Program-made: the position numbers and the translations under genes | Part shown: positions 1-8,343 of the stretch, one piece after another | Numbering within the stretch: position 1 is the first letter of the stretch | Layout: every line of letters begins with the position of its first letter | Notes under the pieces: model-generated | Database searches by the model: none | What the model was told of the DNA's origin: nothing | What the model saw: only the letters and a program-made list of their open reading frames with translations | Source: Vibrio pectenicida | GTDB lineage: Bacteria > Pseudomonadota > Gammaproteobacteria > Enterobacterales > Vibrionaceae | DNA: 64,000 bases | NCBI GenBank assembly: GCA_024347015.1 | Contig: AP024890.1 | Coordinates: forward strand, 868,001 to 932,000 | Direction: 5' to 3'

Positions 1-806
1 TTGGAACCTTTTGAATCAACCAGTTTTTCAGCTACGTGACCTTCAGCAGCTTCAAGTTCGGCGAGCAGAGCAGGTGCAATAGTCAGGCGGTCGCAGCCTG
101 CTAACTCAAGGATCTCACCAATATTACGGAAGCTTGCGCCCATAACGACAGTATTGTAATTATAGTCTTTGTAGTAGTCATATATCTTAGCAACAGAAAG
201 TACACCTGGGTCTTCATTTGGTGCAAAATCGCGACCTTCTTTTGCTTTGTACCAATCCATAATACGGCCAACGAATGGAGAGATGAGGAATACGCCGGCT
301 TCAGCACAAGCACGAGCTTGAGCAAATGAAAATAGGAGAGTTAGGTTACAATTGATCCCTTCTTTTTCCAAAATTTCGGCAGCGCGAATACCTTCCCATG
401 TTGAAGCCAATTTGATAAGAATGCGATCGTTAGTAATATCGGCATCGTTGTACATTTTCACCAGTTGACGCGCTTTAGTAACACTGCATTGAGTATCATA
501 AGAAAGACGCGCATCGACCTCAGTAGAAATACGGCCCGGAATCGTTTTTAGGATCTCTTTACCTATGTTGACCGCCAGCATGTCACAAGTATCTTGAACT
601 TGTTGCGTTTTGTCGCTGCTTTGCGATTTTGCATAGTCAATTGAAGCGTTGATAAGAGGAGCGTATTCTTCGATTTGAGCGGCTTTAAGAATCAGAGAAG
701 GGTTGGTTGTGGCATCTTCTGGTTGGTATTTCTTAATCGCGTCTATTTCACCAGTGTCTGCTACGACGGTCGTTAGTTTACGAAGTTGCTCTAATTTATT
801 GCTCAT
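1..806 (-). CDS. tal: Transaldolase, 3' end cut by window edge
   Basis: Translation from the ATG at 806 (MSNKLEQLRKL) gives about 268 residues of a class I transaldolase before the window ends; the full family length is about 316, so the C-terminus is missing. Visible family motifs are DATTNPSL near the N-terminus, the Schiff-base lysine segment RILIKLASTWEG, and NLTLLFSFAQA. The enzyme moves dihydroxyacetone units between sugar phosphates in the non-oxidative pentose phosphate pathway, in the cytoplasm. It is divergent from a SorC-type sugar-sensing regulator across a 463-bp gap, which suggests that regulator may control it. The identification is secure; only the end is unseen. Confidence 0.95.
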   Translation of the reverse strand, partial: MSNKLEQLRKLTTVVADTGEIDAIKKYQPEDATTNPSLILKAAQIEEYAPLINASIDYAKSQSSDKTQQVQDTCDMLAVNIGKEILKTIPGRISTEVDARLSYDTQCSVTKARQLVKMYNDADITNDRILIKLASTWEGIRAAEILEKEGINCNLTLLFSFAQARACAEAGVFLISPFVGRIMDWYKAKEGRDFAPNEDPGVLSVAKIYDYYKDYNYNTVVMGASFRNIGEILELAGCDRLTIAPALLAELEAAEGHVAEKLVDSKGS

Positions 807-1269
807 CTCGATCATCCTATATAATGGGCTCTCACACTAAAAAGTTAATGTGATTAGTACTGTTTCAAGCAAGTTAGCCAGCAATATTACCTATCTAGGT
901 TTATTTAACCAGCCAACTATTCTCAATAATGTGGTTCTCAATTATGTAGTGATAGAGCATATGTCATGAACATTTGCTCTTTCATTGAGTAAATGATGGG
1001 TTCATATTTATCTCTTCGAGGTAGAATGTCAATCGATAATTGACCCTCTTAGAGATGTTTTTACGCTATTCTTTTTCGCTACAAAATGAGGCGTACAAAT
1101 CAAACGTTTGCTATCGTCTGGCGGGGATTCAAACATGAATTGGTAGTGATGAGTAGGTGCTGAGAATTTGTCATGGCAGTGAGCAAATGTTGCATTATCT
1201 TGATAGGCTGACATATGCTACGTCTCTGAGCACATGTTTTGTGTATTTCCTTATAAAGGAGCCTATAAA
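807..1269. promoter_or_regulatory. Divergent tal / sorC-type intergenic region
   Basis: This 463-bp gap separates tal (leftward) from the SorC-type regulator (rightward) and must carry promoters for both. It is AT-rich, with an AAGGAG ribosome-binding site at about 1255-1260 serving the ATG at 1270. I see no convincing coding sequence in it. I could not pick a firm operator by eye. Confidence 0.5.
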
Positions 1270-2250
1270 ATGAGTAAGCCACCCTATGATATGTCGGACG
1301 ATAGTGCGGATCTTCTGACTGAAATTTCTGTTGCATACTACCAAGATGGCGCGACCCAAGAAGAAATCTCAAAAAAGTTTGCTGTATCACGTGCAAAGGT
1401 TGGCCGAATGCTCAAGCAAGCACGTGATGAGGGCATTGTCGAGATCACAGTGAAATACCACCCAGTATTTAGTGCCAAAATTGAGCAAAGATTGGTTGAA
1501 CGATTTGGTGTTAACCGAGCTTTAGTAGCCCTTGATCAACCGAGTGAGCAGCAGCAACGTTTACAAGTAGCTGGTTTGGTCTCCAAGTTTATGGCAAGTT
1601 CGATTCAAAATGGCTCAGTTGTGACTGTGGGTCAGGGTAGGAATGTATCAGCAGTGGCTCATCATATTGGAGTAATCCCACAGAGGGACGTTAAGTTTGT
1701 CTGCGGGATTGGTGGCATTCACCCCAGAGGCGGAATGTTCAATGCAGATCATATCTGTCGCCAGTTCGCTAAAACCTATGGTGGAACGTCGGAGACGCTT
1801 TATGCGCCTGCCTATGCAGAGGACCCTGAACAAAAGCATGCTTTCATGCAAAATGCCACGGTAAAGCAGACGCTAGATCTTGCACGTAAAGCCGATGTGG
1901 CTTTGGTCGGCATCGGCGATATGAGTGAAAACAGCTACATGGTCGATTTAGGTTGGTTTACCGCCGATGAAGTGGTGCAGTCAAGAATGAAACAAGGCGT
2001 CGTCGGAGATTTTGCAGGTTATGACTTTTTTGATATTCATGGTAAGTCAGCCAAAACCGTCATGAGCGATAGAGTCATTGGCCTTGGCATGGAAGAGTTT
2101 CGCCCGATTTCACAAGTGATAGCCATCGCCGCCGAAAACAGCAAACCCCTCGCCATGCTGGGCGCACTAAGAACAGGCGTGATTGATGTGATCGCCACCA
2201 GCGTCAGCAATGCATTGACTGTATTAAACCTTGATGAGCAAATGAAGTAG
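1270..2250 (+). CDS. SorC/DeoR-type sugar-binding transcriptional regulator
   Basis: A 326-residue protein with an N-terminal helix-turn-helix (GATQEEISKKFAVSRAKVGRML, about residues 26-47) and a SorC-type sugar-phosphate-binding effector domain (GxG segments such as VTVGQGRN and VALVGIGDM). The start chosen is the ATG at 1270, which has a well spaced AAGGAG; an upstream in-frame ATG at 1234 has no comparable site. Such proteins bind DNA and respond to phosphorylated sugars. Lying divergent from tal, it plausibly controls pentose phosphate or sugar catabolic genes. The last codons (DEQMK) and the terminator recur downstream at 6019-6134, after the toxin gene. Confidence 0.9.
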   Translation: MSKPPYDMSDDSADLLTEISVAYYQDGATQEEISKKFAVSRAKVGRMLKQARDEGIVEITVKYHPVFSAKIEQRLVERFGVNRALVALDQPSEQQQRLQVAGLVSKFMASSIQNGSVVTVGQGRNVSAVAHHIGVIPQRDVKFVCGIGGIHPRGGMFNADHICRQFAKTYGGTSETLYAPAYAEDPEQKHAFMQNATVKQTLDLARKADVALVGIGDMSENSYMVDLGWFTADEVVQSRMKQGVVGDFAGYDFFDIHGKSAKTVMSDRVIGLGMEEFRPISQVIAIAAENSKPLAMLGALRTGVIDVIATSVSNALTVLNLDEQMK

Positions 2251-2356
2251 CGGCAGGGTGACGCTGTAACTTAGTAACTAGTTACGCAGTCACTTTTTGG
2301 GTGCTACATATTACGTGACTCGAGTACAGATTTGGCGAGTGAAACGTTTCCAAACT
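2233..2356 (+). repeat. Direct repeat, copy 1: sorC-type gene 3' end and terminator
   Basis: This copy contains the last codons of the regulator gene (DEQMK and stop), the hairpin at 2258-2293 and a tail with TTTGGCGAGTGAAAC. A diverged second copy lies at 6019-6134, also starting with DEQMK codons and a TAG stop, then a hairpin, then TTTGGCTAGTGAAAC. The two copies bracket the toxin gene at 2566-5949. I saw the similarity by eye and did not compute identity. Confidence 0.7.
2258..2299 (+). terminator. Terminator after the SorC-type regulator
   Basis: The arms GTGACGCTGTAAC (2258-2270) and GTTACGCAGTCAC (2281-2293) pair over 10 of 13 positions and are followed by TTTTT, as in a Rho-independent terminator. 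The rest of the gap up to 2565 holds no gene that I can see. Confidence 0.7.
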
Positions 2357-2565
2357 CTAAACAGGCTGTAATACCAAAAACTAACTTTCGCCACTAAGAC
2401 TGCTGCTTCAAGTCATAAGTAAAACCCCACCGCATAGCTTGCTGGCCGATAGAAGGCCTTGGGTTGAACATACCTGACATCCCCTGTTTTATACGCTCTT
2501 ATCCACGCCTGATTCGTTACCCTTAAAACCACTATTCAAATTATCATATTTAAGGGTTTATTTTT

Positions 2566-5500
2566 ATGACATCCCAGACTAACCACCTTGGTTCTAGCGA
2601 TGCCGACAGATATAAGAGAGAGTTGGAGAGGCTGATCGACATAAAAGATCAGCTATTCATCAAGCTGACATACTATCATGGCGGAAACCGGCGTCATGGG
2701 CGAGATATCCAGAGACTGGTCGGCGAGCACGATCAGGCCGTCAGATCTTTCCAATCCTTTAGCACAGATTCAGGTTCTTCCGCGTCAACGACACTCCCTA
2801 CTTTACCTGCTGTGCCAAATATGGACGAACCTGTGCCCGATGTGCTCGGGCCCGCCGTCAGCCGTATCGATTCTACACTCAAGCCACATATTCGCTTTAC
2901 CCGGGAGGAACGGCTCTCCCATGCAAAGATGGATCTAGACAATATCCCCGCCAATACTCTTGATGACATCTATGATGTCACCTTCAGATATGTGAACCGA
3001 TTTAGGCCAGGCGAAGGGGAAAGAGTCAAGGCGTTCCCCTTTACCCTGAGGAGTGTCCTACTGGGCGAATGCGACAGGTTGGAGAGAGCCGCTGTGTTCC
3101 AGAGCCTGAGCATTACCAGCGTAAACAGAAAAATGCCGCCACACGAAGACCCGAGATGGCAATCTGCCTACAACCCTGAGTTTCTCAACCGAAGACGGGC
3201 GATTTCTGACCAGGTTGAGTCTCAGCTATTAAGAGAGTTCAATCAATCAGTTGCCCAGATGAAGGCGACGCCAGAGTTCATGAACAACTATAAAGCATAC
3301 TGCCATGGTAGGCTATTTGAAGGGCTGACGGCAGGTGACCTGAGTAATGCATTCAAACCGATAGGCAATGTGCGTAACTTAACTTTCAGTAAACTTCATA
3401 TCCGGGAAACTTTTGCGCTTGCGTGGCTGGCAGGTATTTTTGAACCTAAGATGCTGCGTCTGAAAGTGGGGATGGAAGTCCCAGATTTACTGGTTGTCGG
3501 TACAGAGGAAACCATGGTTGGTGTCTCCATGCTCACTGGGCATTGCGAGGTATTAATGTACAGCCAGCTGAGAGGCTCGGTCAGTGACTGGCTGTGCGGA
3601 GCGCCGGAATGGGTGATCAGGCATTTCTCTAAGTTTGAACAGGACATCATCCGTAAGACAGATACCGCCTACATCACTATGCAGCCAAGGGGAGCCAGCG
3701 AGTTCAGTCAGGGCTTATATGAACACCTTCTGGATGTAGGCCTCAATAAAATCAGACTCAACCTCGACAGCGCTGTGTTTACCACCGAGGAGGAAAAAGC
3801 CGAATACGATCACCAGATGGGTTCTTCCGTGATCCAGCTTGTCACCACACTTTCTTCCGTGGTGTCTTTCTGTGCACCAGGGGTGATGGGAACCTTGGTC
3901 GGTCTGGCTGTCGGGCTGGCCTCCGACATCGCCCAAATAGTACTGGATGATAATCTCGCTAGGACCACCGATCAGGGTGATGTTTATATGCGAGCCAAAA
4001 AGAGTGCGGCGATGGGGCGATTCCTTATCGGGCTCAATGCCATTGATTTGTTTGACTTAGGCGGAATGGCGAACAAGGGACTTTTCCGCAGATTAAGAGT
4101 CGTCAGAAATCATTTCCTCACCAACAGCCCAAAACCCGGCAGGACTCCTTTGGTTAGGCCCATACAGGGAGGGGATAATCCCTTGAATCCCAAGCCATCA
4201 GGTGGTCAGGTGCTGACTTCTAGCAGACCAAAACCCAGCCAGCGGCCAAGACCTAATCTACCAACAGAAGGTAGCCGCCCCTCACCGGGTATTGATCATG
4301 AGGTTATGGTCAAGAAGACACTTGCCGATGAGGGACTGGACCCATTCGAGGGTATGGACGCAGCGGAGACGGTAACTCCGGTTGTCCAAGGCAATACAGT
4401 GGCGCCAGTTAGTGCGCAGGCATCCGGGGGCTTTGTTCCGTATGTTAAGCCCGGAGGTGACAAGTACATCTATTTCCCCCACATGGACAAAGAAAGGGTG
4501 TTTGACAGATTGATATCTCTGCTCGAATCGAGAAAGGCAAAAGGAAAGTCGAAATATACTCCAGTATTTAAAGACAAGGATCAGGCTGATTCATTCAAAC
4601 AGATACTTGGGACTAAATATGGCCCCGATCATCCCGATTTCGGTTATCTTCATAAAGAAAACACGACGTCTCTTGCACATTTGACTGATAAGAACACGCT
4701 CTATATAAGCGGACATTCTCGTCCTGGTGATACAAAGCTCTATGCAAAGCAGGAAGGCGTTGGAGTGGTACCGCCAATCACTTCTGAAGAGTTGGCACAA
4801 CAAATCGTTGATATGAAGCTTCCACCTAATACGACGGTTAAGGTCGCTTCATGCAACAGTGCTGTAGGAAACTCCAACGGAATCCCGATACCGAAGGAGT
4901 ATATGCCTATTCGTGGAACTCCAAAATACAAGAAAATCTACCCCTATGTTACAGACCCCAACAATATGGGGCCATTCGAAGCGTCATTGGCTGGTGACTT
5001 TGAAACCCAGTTGGTGGCAAAGGATCCTTTGAGGAAACCCGGTATTGTATATGGCACATTGGGTTTCCACGTATTGTTCTCAAGATCGGGGGATATGGCT
5101 CGATTTGATAAGAAAGCGGGTCGCATAGTGGGTGCCGATTTCAATCACGCCCGTGCTAAGTTTAGTAGTGAATCCAATAAGTATAACTATGTAGATTTCA
5201 GAAAGAGTGACATGAAACGGGGCAGGTTTTACGACCCTAACCCAGTACGGGGGAGAAACGGACTACCAGCAGCGGCTTCTGGCCCAGCTCCTGCTCCCGC
5301 AGTATCTGCACCACAAGTTGACTCAGTCGTGAGCACGGTCGCGGATATTGATGCACCACACTCGATAGTGCAAGTCGGTGGGGAGACTCAAAGCAACAAA
5401 CTCTTTATTGCCTCACATAGTGATGCAGGTTCGCTTAACCAAGTAAGGCAGGCCGTATCGGAAAGTGGCGCAGCTTCTGAATCTGTCGATGTATTATCAT

Positions 5501-5949
5501 TCAGTCAGGGGCCTGGCCTGAATGTCGATCAGATTGTAAAGAGTATGGATATTGGAGGACTGCGGCAGTATAACCATGTTTATGGCTACTTTGACACTCA
5601 TGGCACCTCGCCTGCTTCGTTTATTAGAATCATCAGGCATTCACAGGATGAAGAAGGTGAACAGAGGTATGCCATCACTGTAGATGAGCTCATGATAGGG
5701 CTGACGCAAGACACAGCATCTCTGCACCCAGATGAACCAGCTTATGGAAAGATGGAAAATCCTAGAACAAGTTGGGGAGAAGAAACTCAAGTAGGGCAGA
5801 TTCATGTCTACCACAATCCGAAGACCGGAACCACTGACTACTTTGAAGCTCAATTTAACGGCAGGGCGACAGAGCAAAACAGGTATTACTTCCCACAAGA
5901 TCGAACCAGTAATCAGTATTGGAAGTATATGGGCGGGGAGGAAAACTAA
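2566..5949 (+). CDS. Large multidomain toxin with caspase-like (clan CD) protease signature
   Basis: An 1127-residue protein with no signal peptide. The N-terminal 50-60 residues are arginine-rich (RYKRELERL, NRRHGRDIQRL). Residues about 110-500 resemble the dermonecrotic-toxin-type domain (DUF6543-like) of bacterial effectors and include a hydrophobic stretch at about 420-460. A proline-rich linker follows (about 520-620). Residues about 630-900 carry a His and Cys in the contexts YISGHS (H717) and ASCNS (C763), each after a hydrophobic strand, as in caspase-fold peptidases such as the MARTX C80 autoprotease. A last module (about 940-1127) has YFDTHG (H1012) but no obvious partner Cys. It could autoprocess inside target cells. 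The adjacent vgrG suggests type VI delivery, but no PAAR or MIX motif is visible. Function is inferred; the target is unknown. Confidence 0.6.
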   Translation: MTSQTNHLGSSDADRYKRELERLIDIKDQLFIKLTYYHGGNRRHGRDIQRLVGEHDQAVRSFQSFSTDSGSSASTTLPTLPAVPNMDEPVPDVLGPAVSRIDSTLKPHIRFTREERLSHAKMDLDNIPANTLDDIYDVTFRYVNRFRPGEGERVKAFPFTLRSVLLGECDRLERAAVFQSLSITSVNRKMPPHEDPRWQSAYNPEFLNRRRAISDQVESQLLREFNQSVAQMKATPEFMNNYKAYCHGRLFEGLTAGDLSNAFKPIGNVRNLTFSKLHIRETFALAWLAGIFEPKMLRLKVGMEVPDLLVVGTEETMVGVSMLTGHCEVLMYSQLRGSVSDWLCGAPEWVIRHFSKFEQDIIRKTDTAYITMQPRGASEFSQGLYEHLLDVGLNKIRLNLDSAVFTTEEEKAEYDHQMGSSVIQLVTTLSSVVSFCAPGVMGTLVGLAVGLASDIAQIVLDDNLARTTDQGDVYMRAKKSAAMGRFLIGLNAIDLFDLGGMANKGLFRRLRVVRNHFLTNSPKPGRTPLVRPIQGGDNPLNPKPSGGQVLTSSRPKPSQRPRPNLPTEGSRPSPGIDHEVMVKKTLADEGLDPFEGMDAAETVTPVVQGNTVAPVSAQASGGFVPYVKPGGDKYIYFPHMDKERVFDRLISLLESRKAKGKSKYTPVFKDKDQADSFKQILGTKYGPDHPDFGYLHKENTTSLAHLTDKNTLYISGHSRPGDTKLYAKQEGVGVVPPITSEELAQQIVDMKLPPNTTVKVASCNSAVGNSNGIPIPKEYMPIRGTPKYKKIYPYVTDPNNMGPFEASLAGDFETQLVAKDPLRKPGIVYGTLGFHVLFSRSGDMARFDKKAGRIVGADFNHARAKFSSESNKYNYVDFRKSDMKRGRFYDPNPVRGRNGLPAAASGPAPAPAVSAPQVDSVVSTVADIDAPHSIVQVGGETQSNKLFIASHSDAGSLNQVRQAVSESGAASESVDVLSFSQGPGLNVDQIVKSMDIGGLRQYNHVYGYFDTHGTSPASFIRIIRHSQDEEGEQRYAITVDELMIGLTQDTASLHPDEPAYGKMENPRTSWGEETQVGQIHVYHNPKTGTTDYFEAQFNGRATEQNRYYFPQDRTSNQYWKYMGGEEN

Positions 5950-6018
5950 CGGTAATGACAACTAGATGGGATCTCGATGTCTAGCGATTTCAAAGTATCC
6001 CAGACTTCGATTTCTGAT

Positions 6019-6134
6019 GATGAACAGATGAAGTAGCTGTCATGTGATGGCGTAAACAAATATGTAGTTACGCCATCACTGTTTCAAACGAGCAGCTTCA
6101 GGTATAGGTTTGGCTAGTGAAACCATTTCAAATT
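6019..6134 (+). repeat. Direct repeat, copy 2: remnant of the sorC-type gene 3' end
   Basis: This noncoding stretch restates the end of the regulator gene: GATGAACAGATGAAGTAG reads DEQMK-stop, then comes a hairpin and a TTTGGCTAGTGAAAC tail like that of copy 1 at 2233-2356. It lies just after the toxin gene, so the toxin gene is bracketed by the two copies. Divergence between copies indicates the event is not recent, or that the second copy came from another strain. Confidence 0.7.
6044..6079. terminator. Perfect 12-bp hairpin after the toxin gene
   Basis: GTGATGGCGTAA (6044-6055) and TTACGCCATCAC (6068-6079) are perfectly complementary around a 12-nt loop, followed by TGTTTC. It corresponds to the terminator of repeat copy 1 but with a better stem. 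It probably ends transcription of the toxin gene and may also act on the convergent operon. Confidence 0.6.
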
Positions 6135-6165
6135 GGCTTTAGTTGTTATGGCAGAAAGTCGATGT

Positions 6166-7011
6166 TTATCCATTATGATTAGAGCCTGACTCTGCCATTA
6201 TCTCTTTAATCTTCTTATACGATTTCTTTTTGGAGTTGAAGATTATTACATGTTCACCATACTCTTTATCTATGTTTGCGACCAACTTACGCCATTCGGA
6301 TAGGTATGTCATTGTAGAGTAAATCAATATGCCAAATGTAAATAAAACGGGTATACCAAGACTGAAAAATAGCACCGCATGAACGCTTATATCAGGGTCA
6401 AGTACATCTGACCGCTTAAGCATCTCCGCAATCCCCATTCCAATACCAGCACCGCCAGTGCCGATAAGCAAAGCTAAAATAGAGATAAAATTTCGAAACT
6501 TTACTAATGGTGCCCTAAGCAAAGGCATTCTTTTTAGCGTTAAAACTCCGAAAAGGTCAATCTTTCTTATCTCTATTTCGTTGTTTCTAATTTTGACATA
6601 TTTACTGTTATTAAATAATACTGCTTTATCACTAAATAGTAATCCAGTTAATATTCCCAGTATAAATAACACTATCAAAAATATAAACATATATAATATG
6701 GGGTCAAAGACTTTTTTTGAATGAACTATTACTGAGCTTAGTATGAACATTGTTAGGCCAATGATACAGTAACCCATGACTATTGCCTGAGAGGCGACTC
6801 TTCTTCTTAGAAACTCTATCCCAAAACGAGTGTAAAGGAAACTTTGAAAAAATATCAGACTCAAAAATGCTAGCCAGCAGAAAACAGTAGCATAATATTG
6901 CGAATCGAAAAAAGCATATGTAATTTGAACTAACGCCATCATTACAGAAATAATGGTTATATCTGACCTTTTAGATTTAGGGTTATAATTATCATCTGAA
7001 TAAATCTCCAT
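6166..7011 (-). CDS. Six-helix membrane protein, candidate immunity protein
   Basis: A 281-residue protein with about six hydrophobic segments (for example near residues 19-35, 40-60, 74-95, 105-130, 172-196 and 210-232) and a charged lysine-rich C-terminus. No enzymatic motif is visible. It lies 9 bp after the membrane-active effector gene and is last in the vgrG operon, the usual place for the cognate immunity protein of a type VI effector. Immunity proteins against pore-forming or membrane-disrupting effectors are typically polytopic inner-membrane proteins. The start at 7011 has a GAGG ribosome-binding site. The function is inferred from position and topology only. Confidence 0.55.
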   Translation of the reverse strand: MEIYSDDNYNPKSKRSDITIISVMMALVQITYAFFDSQYYATVFCWLAFLSLIFFQSFLYTRFGIEFLRRRVASQAIVMGYCIIGLTMFILSSVIVHSKKVFDPILYMFIFLIVLFILGILTGLLFSDKAVLFNNSKYVKIRNNEIEIRKIDLFGVLTLKRMPLLRAPLVKFRNFISILALLIGTGGAGIGMGIAEMLKRSDVLDPDISVHAVLFFSLGIPVLFTFGILIYSTMTYLSEWRKLVANIDKEYGEHVIIFNSKKKSYKKIKEIMAESGSNHNG

Positions 7012-7020
7012 ATTTGCCTC

Positions 7021-8343
7021 TTAAAAACCAAAATAACCTGAGTTTTTCATAGCTCCTGTACCTATATAGCTATCTACCTGAGCATTATTTTTTTCTATTT
7101 CTTTATTTATCATTTCTTCTATTGTGAGGTTGGGGAATGCATTTTTTAGAAACGATTTAACATCGTCTTTGATGCCATAGTTTGTATCAACAGTATCAAT
7201 AAACCAACCAGCCGCAAACGACAGGCCAGCTATACTGAGAAATACAACGGTACCAGTTAATGTTAAAGAGAAAAAGGATATAATAACCGCTAGAAACAAG
7301 ACTGCTGATGTTCCTGCTAATAACAGCTTTGCTATTGTGATTCCAATCGCACCGAGAAGCTCAGCAATATTCTGTTCACCAATATCTTTTTTAAAGAACT
7401 CATAAACATCAAATGATGTCACAAAAAGAAAAGATATGACGTTTGTCCCCTTAAGCGGATTAGCAATATTTAAAGCAGATTTTAATTTGCTCATACCAGC
7501 TTTTTCCACAACCTGAAGCATGGGACTAAGCATTTTCATTTTATCGCCATGAATGCCGTAATTGATACTGGTTAAGAAGGTTCTGCTGGTGCGATCGCCT
7601 TTAAACACAATCCCGAGTTGATTACCCCACTGCGACATTTTTCGTACTGTGAACCTACTTTGAACAATAAATTCTTTCAGGTATCCCTTTGCCGCTTCTA
7701 TTCCGTATTTGGCTTTGTAATAGGCGTAAGCTTGTCCATGTTCTGTCGTTTGCACCATGACTGTAGCCATGGCATTTTGGTCGCGGTTACTGTTTTGCAG
7801 ATGTTCGTAGAATTCCAGCAAGGAATTTTCTGCTAGCGTATCAAACAGAGCAGAAATAACCGATTCGTCCATATCATCAATGTTATAGACCTCGCCAATA
7901 GGATTTGGGAGAAGCATTAAGCTGTCACTGGCTTTGAGAATGCCAAGCACTTCATTGCCGTTGTCCCTAGGTCTAATCAGCGACTTTCCTTGCATAGGAG
8001 CAATAGGGCACGTCATTATCGCGGCTCTTAAATCGCCGGGGGCTGTGATGGCTTCTGTTGGGATGCGATCCAATAAGGTGTAATTTTGGCCGTTTAAATA
8101 CAGCTCTAAGGAGTTGCAGGTTTCGTCAACCGTATTGGGGATCAAGGTTGCCCTTGGCGTAAATTCTTTAGGCAGAGAAGGGCTTTTTTTGCCATTGACC
8201 GCAAATTGAATATCAAGGTTTTGCCCGCTTTGATCGTCGGCCCAAAACATATTGCCCGCAGGGGCGTGCATCACAACTGGCTCTTTATCTTTGGCATCGG
8301 TGGTTTTTGAGCTACCGGCATGAATCCACATGTCGTCATTCAT
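7021..8343 (-). CDS. Putative VgrG-linked membrane-disrupting effector
   Basis: A 440-residue protein with a soluble N-terminal half and a hydrophobic C-terminal third holding several membrane segments (about residues 300-400, including LLLAGTSAVLFLAVIISFF). There is no signal peptide. Its start codon overlaps the vgrG stop by one base (TAATG), indicating translational coupling, and a polytopic membrane protein follows. This layout and the colicin-like hydrophobic C-terminus match type VI effectors that permeabilise the inner membrane (VasX- or Tme-like in Vibrio). I recognise the arrangement rather than a specific family, so family membership is uncertain. Confidence 0.55.
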   Translation of the reverse strand: MNDDMWIHAGSSKTTDAKDKEPVVMHAPAGNMFWADDQSGQNLDIQFAVNGKKSPSLPKEFTPRATLIPNTVDETCNSLELYLNGQNYTLLDRIPTEAITAPGDLRAAIMTCPIAPMQGKSLIRPRDNGNEVLGILKASDSLMLLPNPIGEVYNIDDMDESVISALFDTLAENSLLEFYEHLQNSNRDQNAMATVMVQTTEHGQAYAYYKAKYGIEAAKGYLKEFIVQSRFTVRKMSQWGNQLGIVFKGDRTSRTFLTSINYGIHGDKMKMLSPMLQVVEKAGMSKLKSALNIANPLKGTNVISFLFVTSFDVYEFFKKDIGEQNIAELLGAIGITIAKLLLAGTSAVLFLAVIISFFSLTLTGTVVFLSIAGLSFAAGWFIDTVDTNYGIKDDVKSFLKNAFPNLTIEEMINKEIEKNNAQVDSYIGTGAMKNSGYFGF

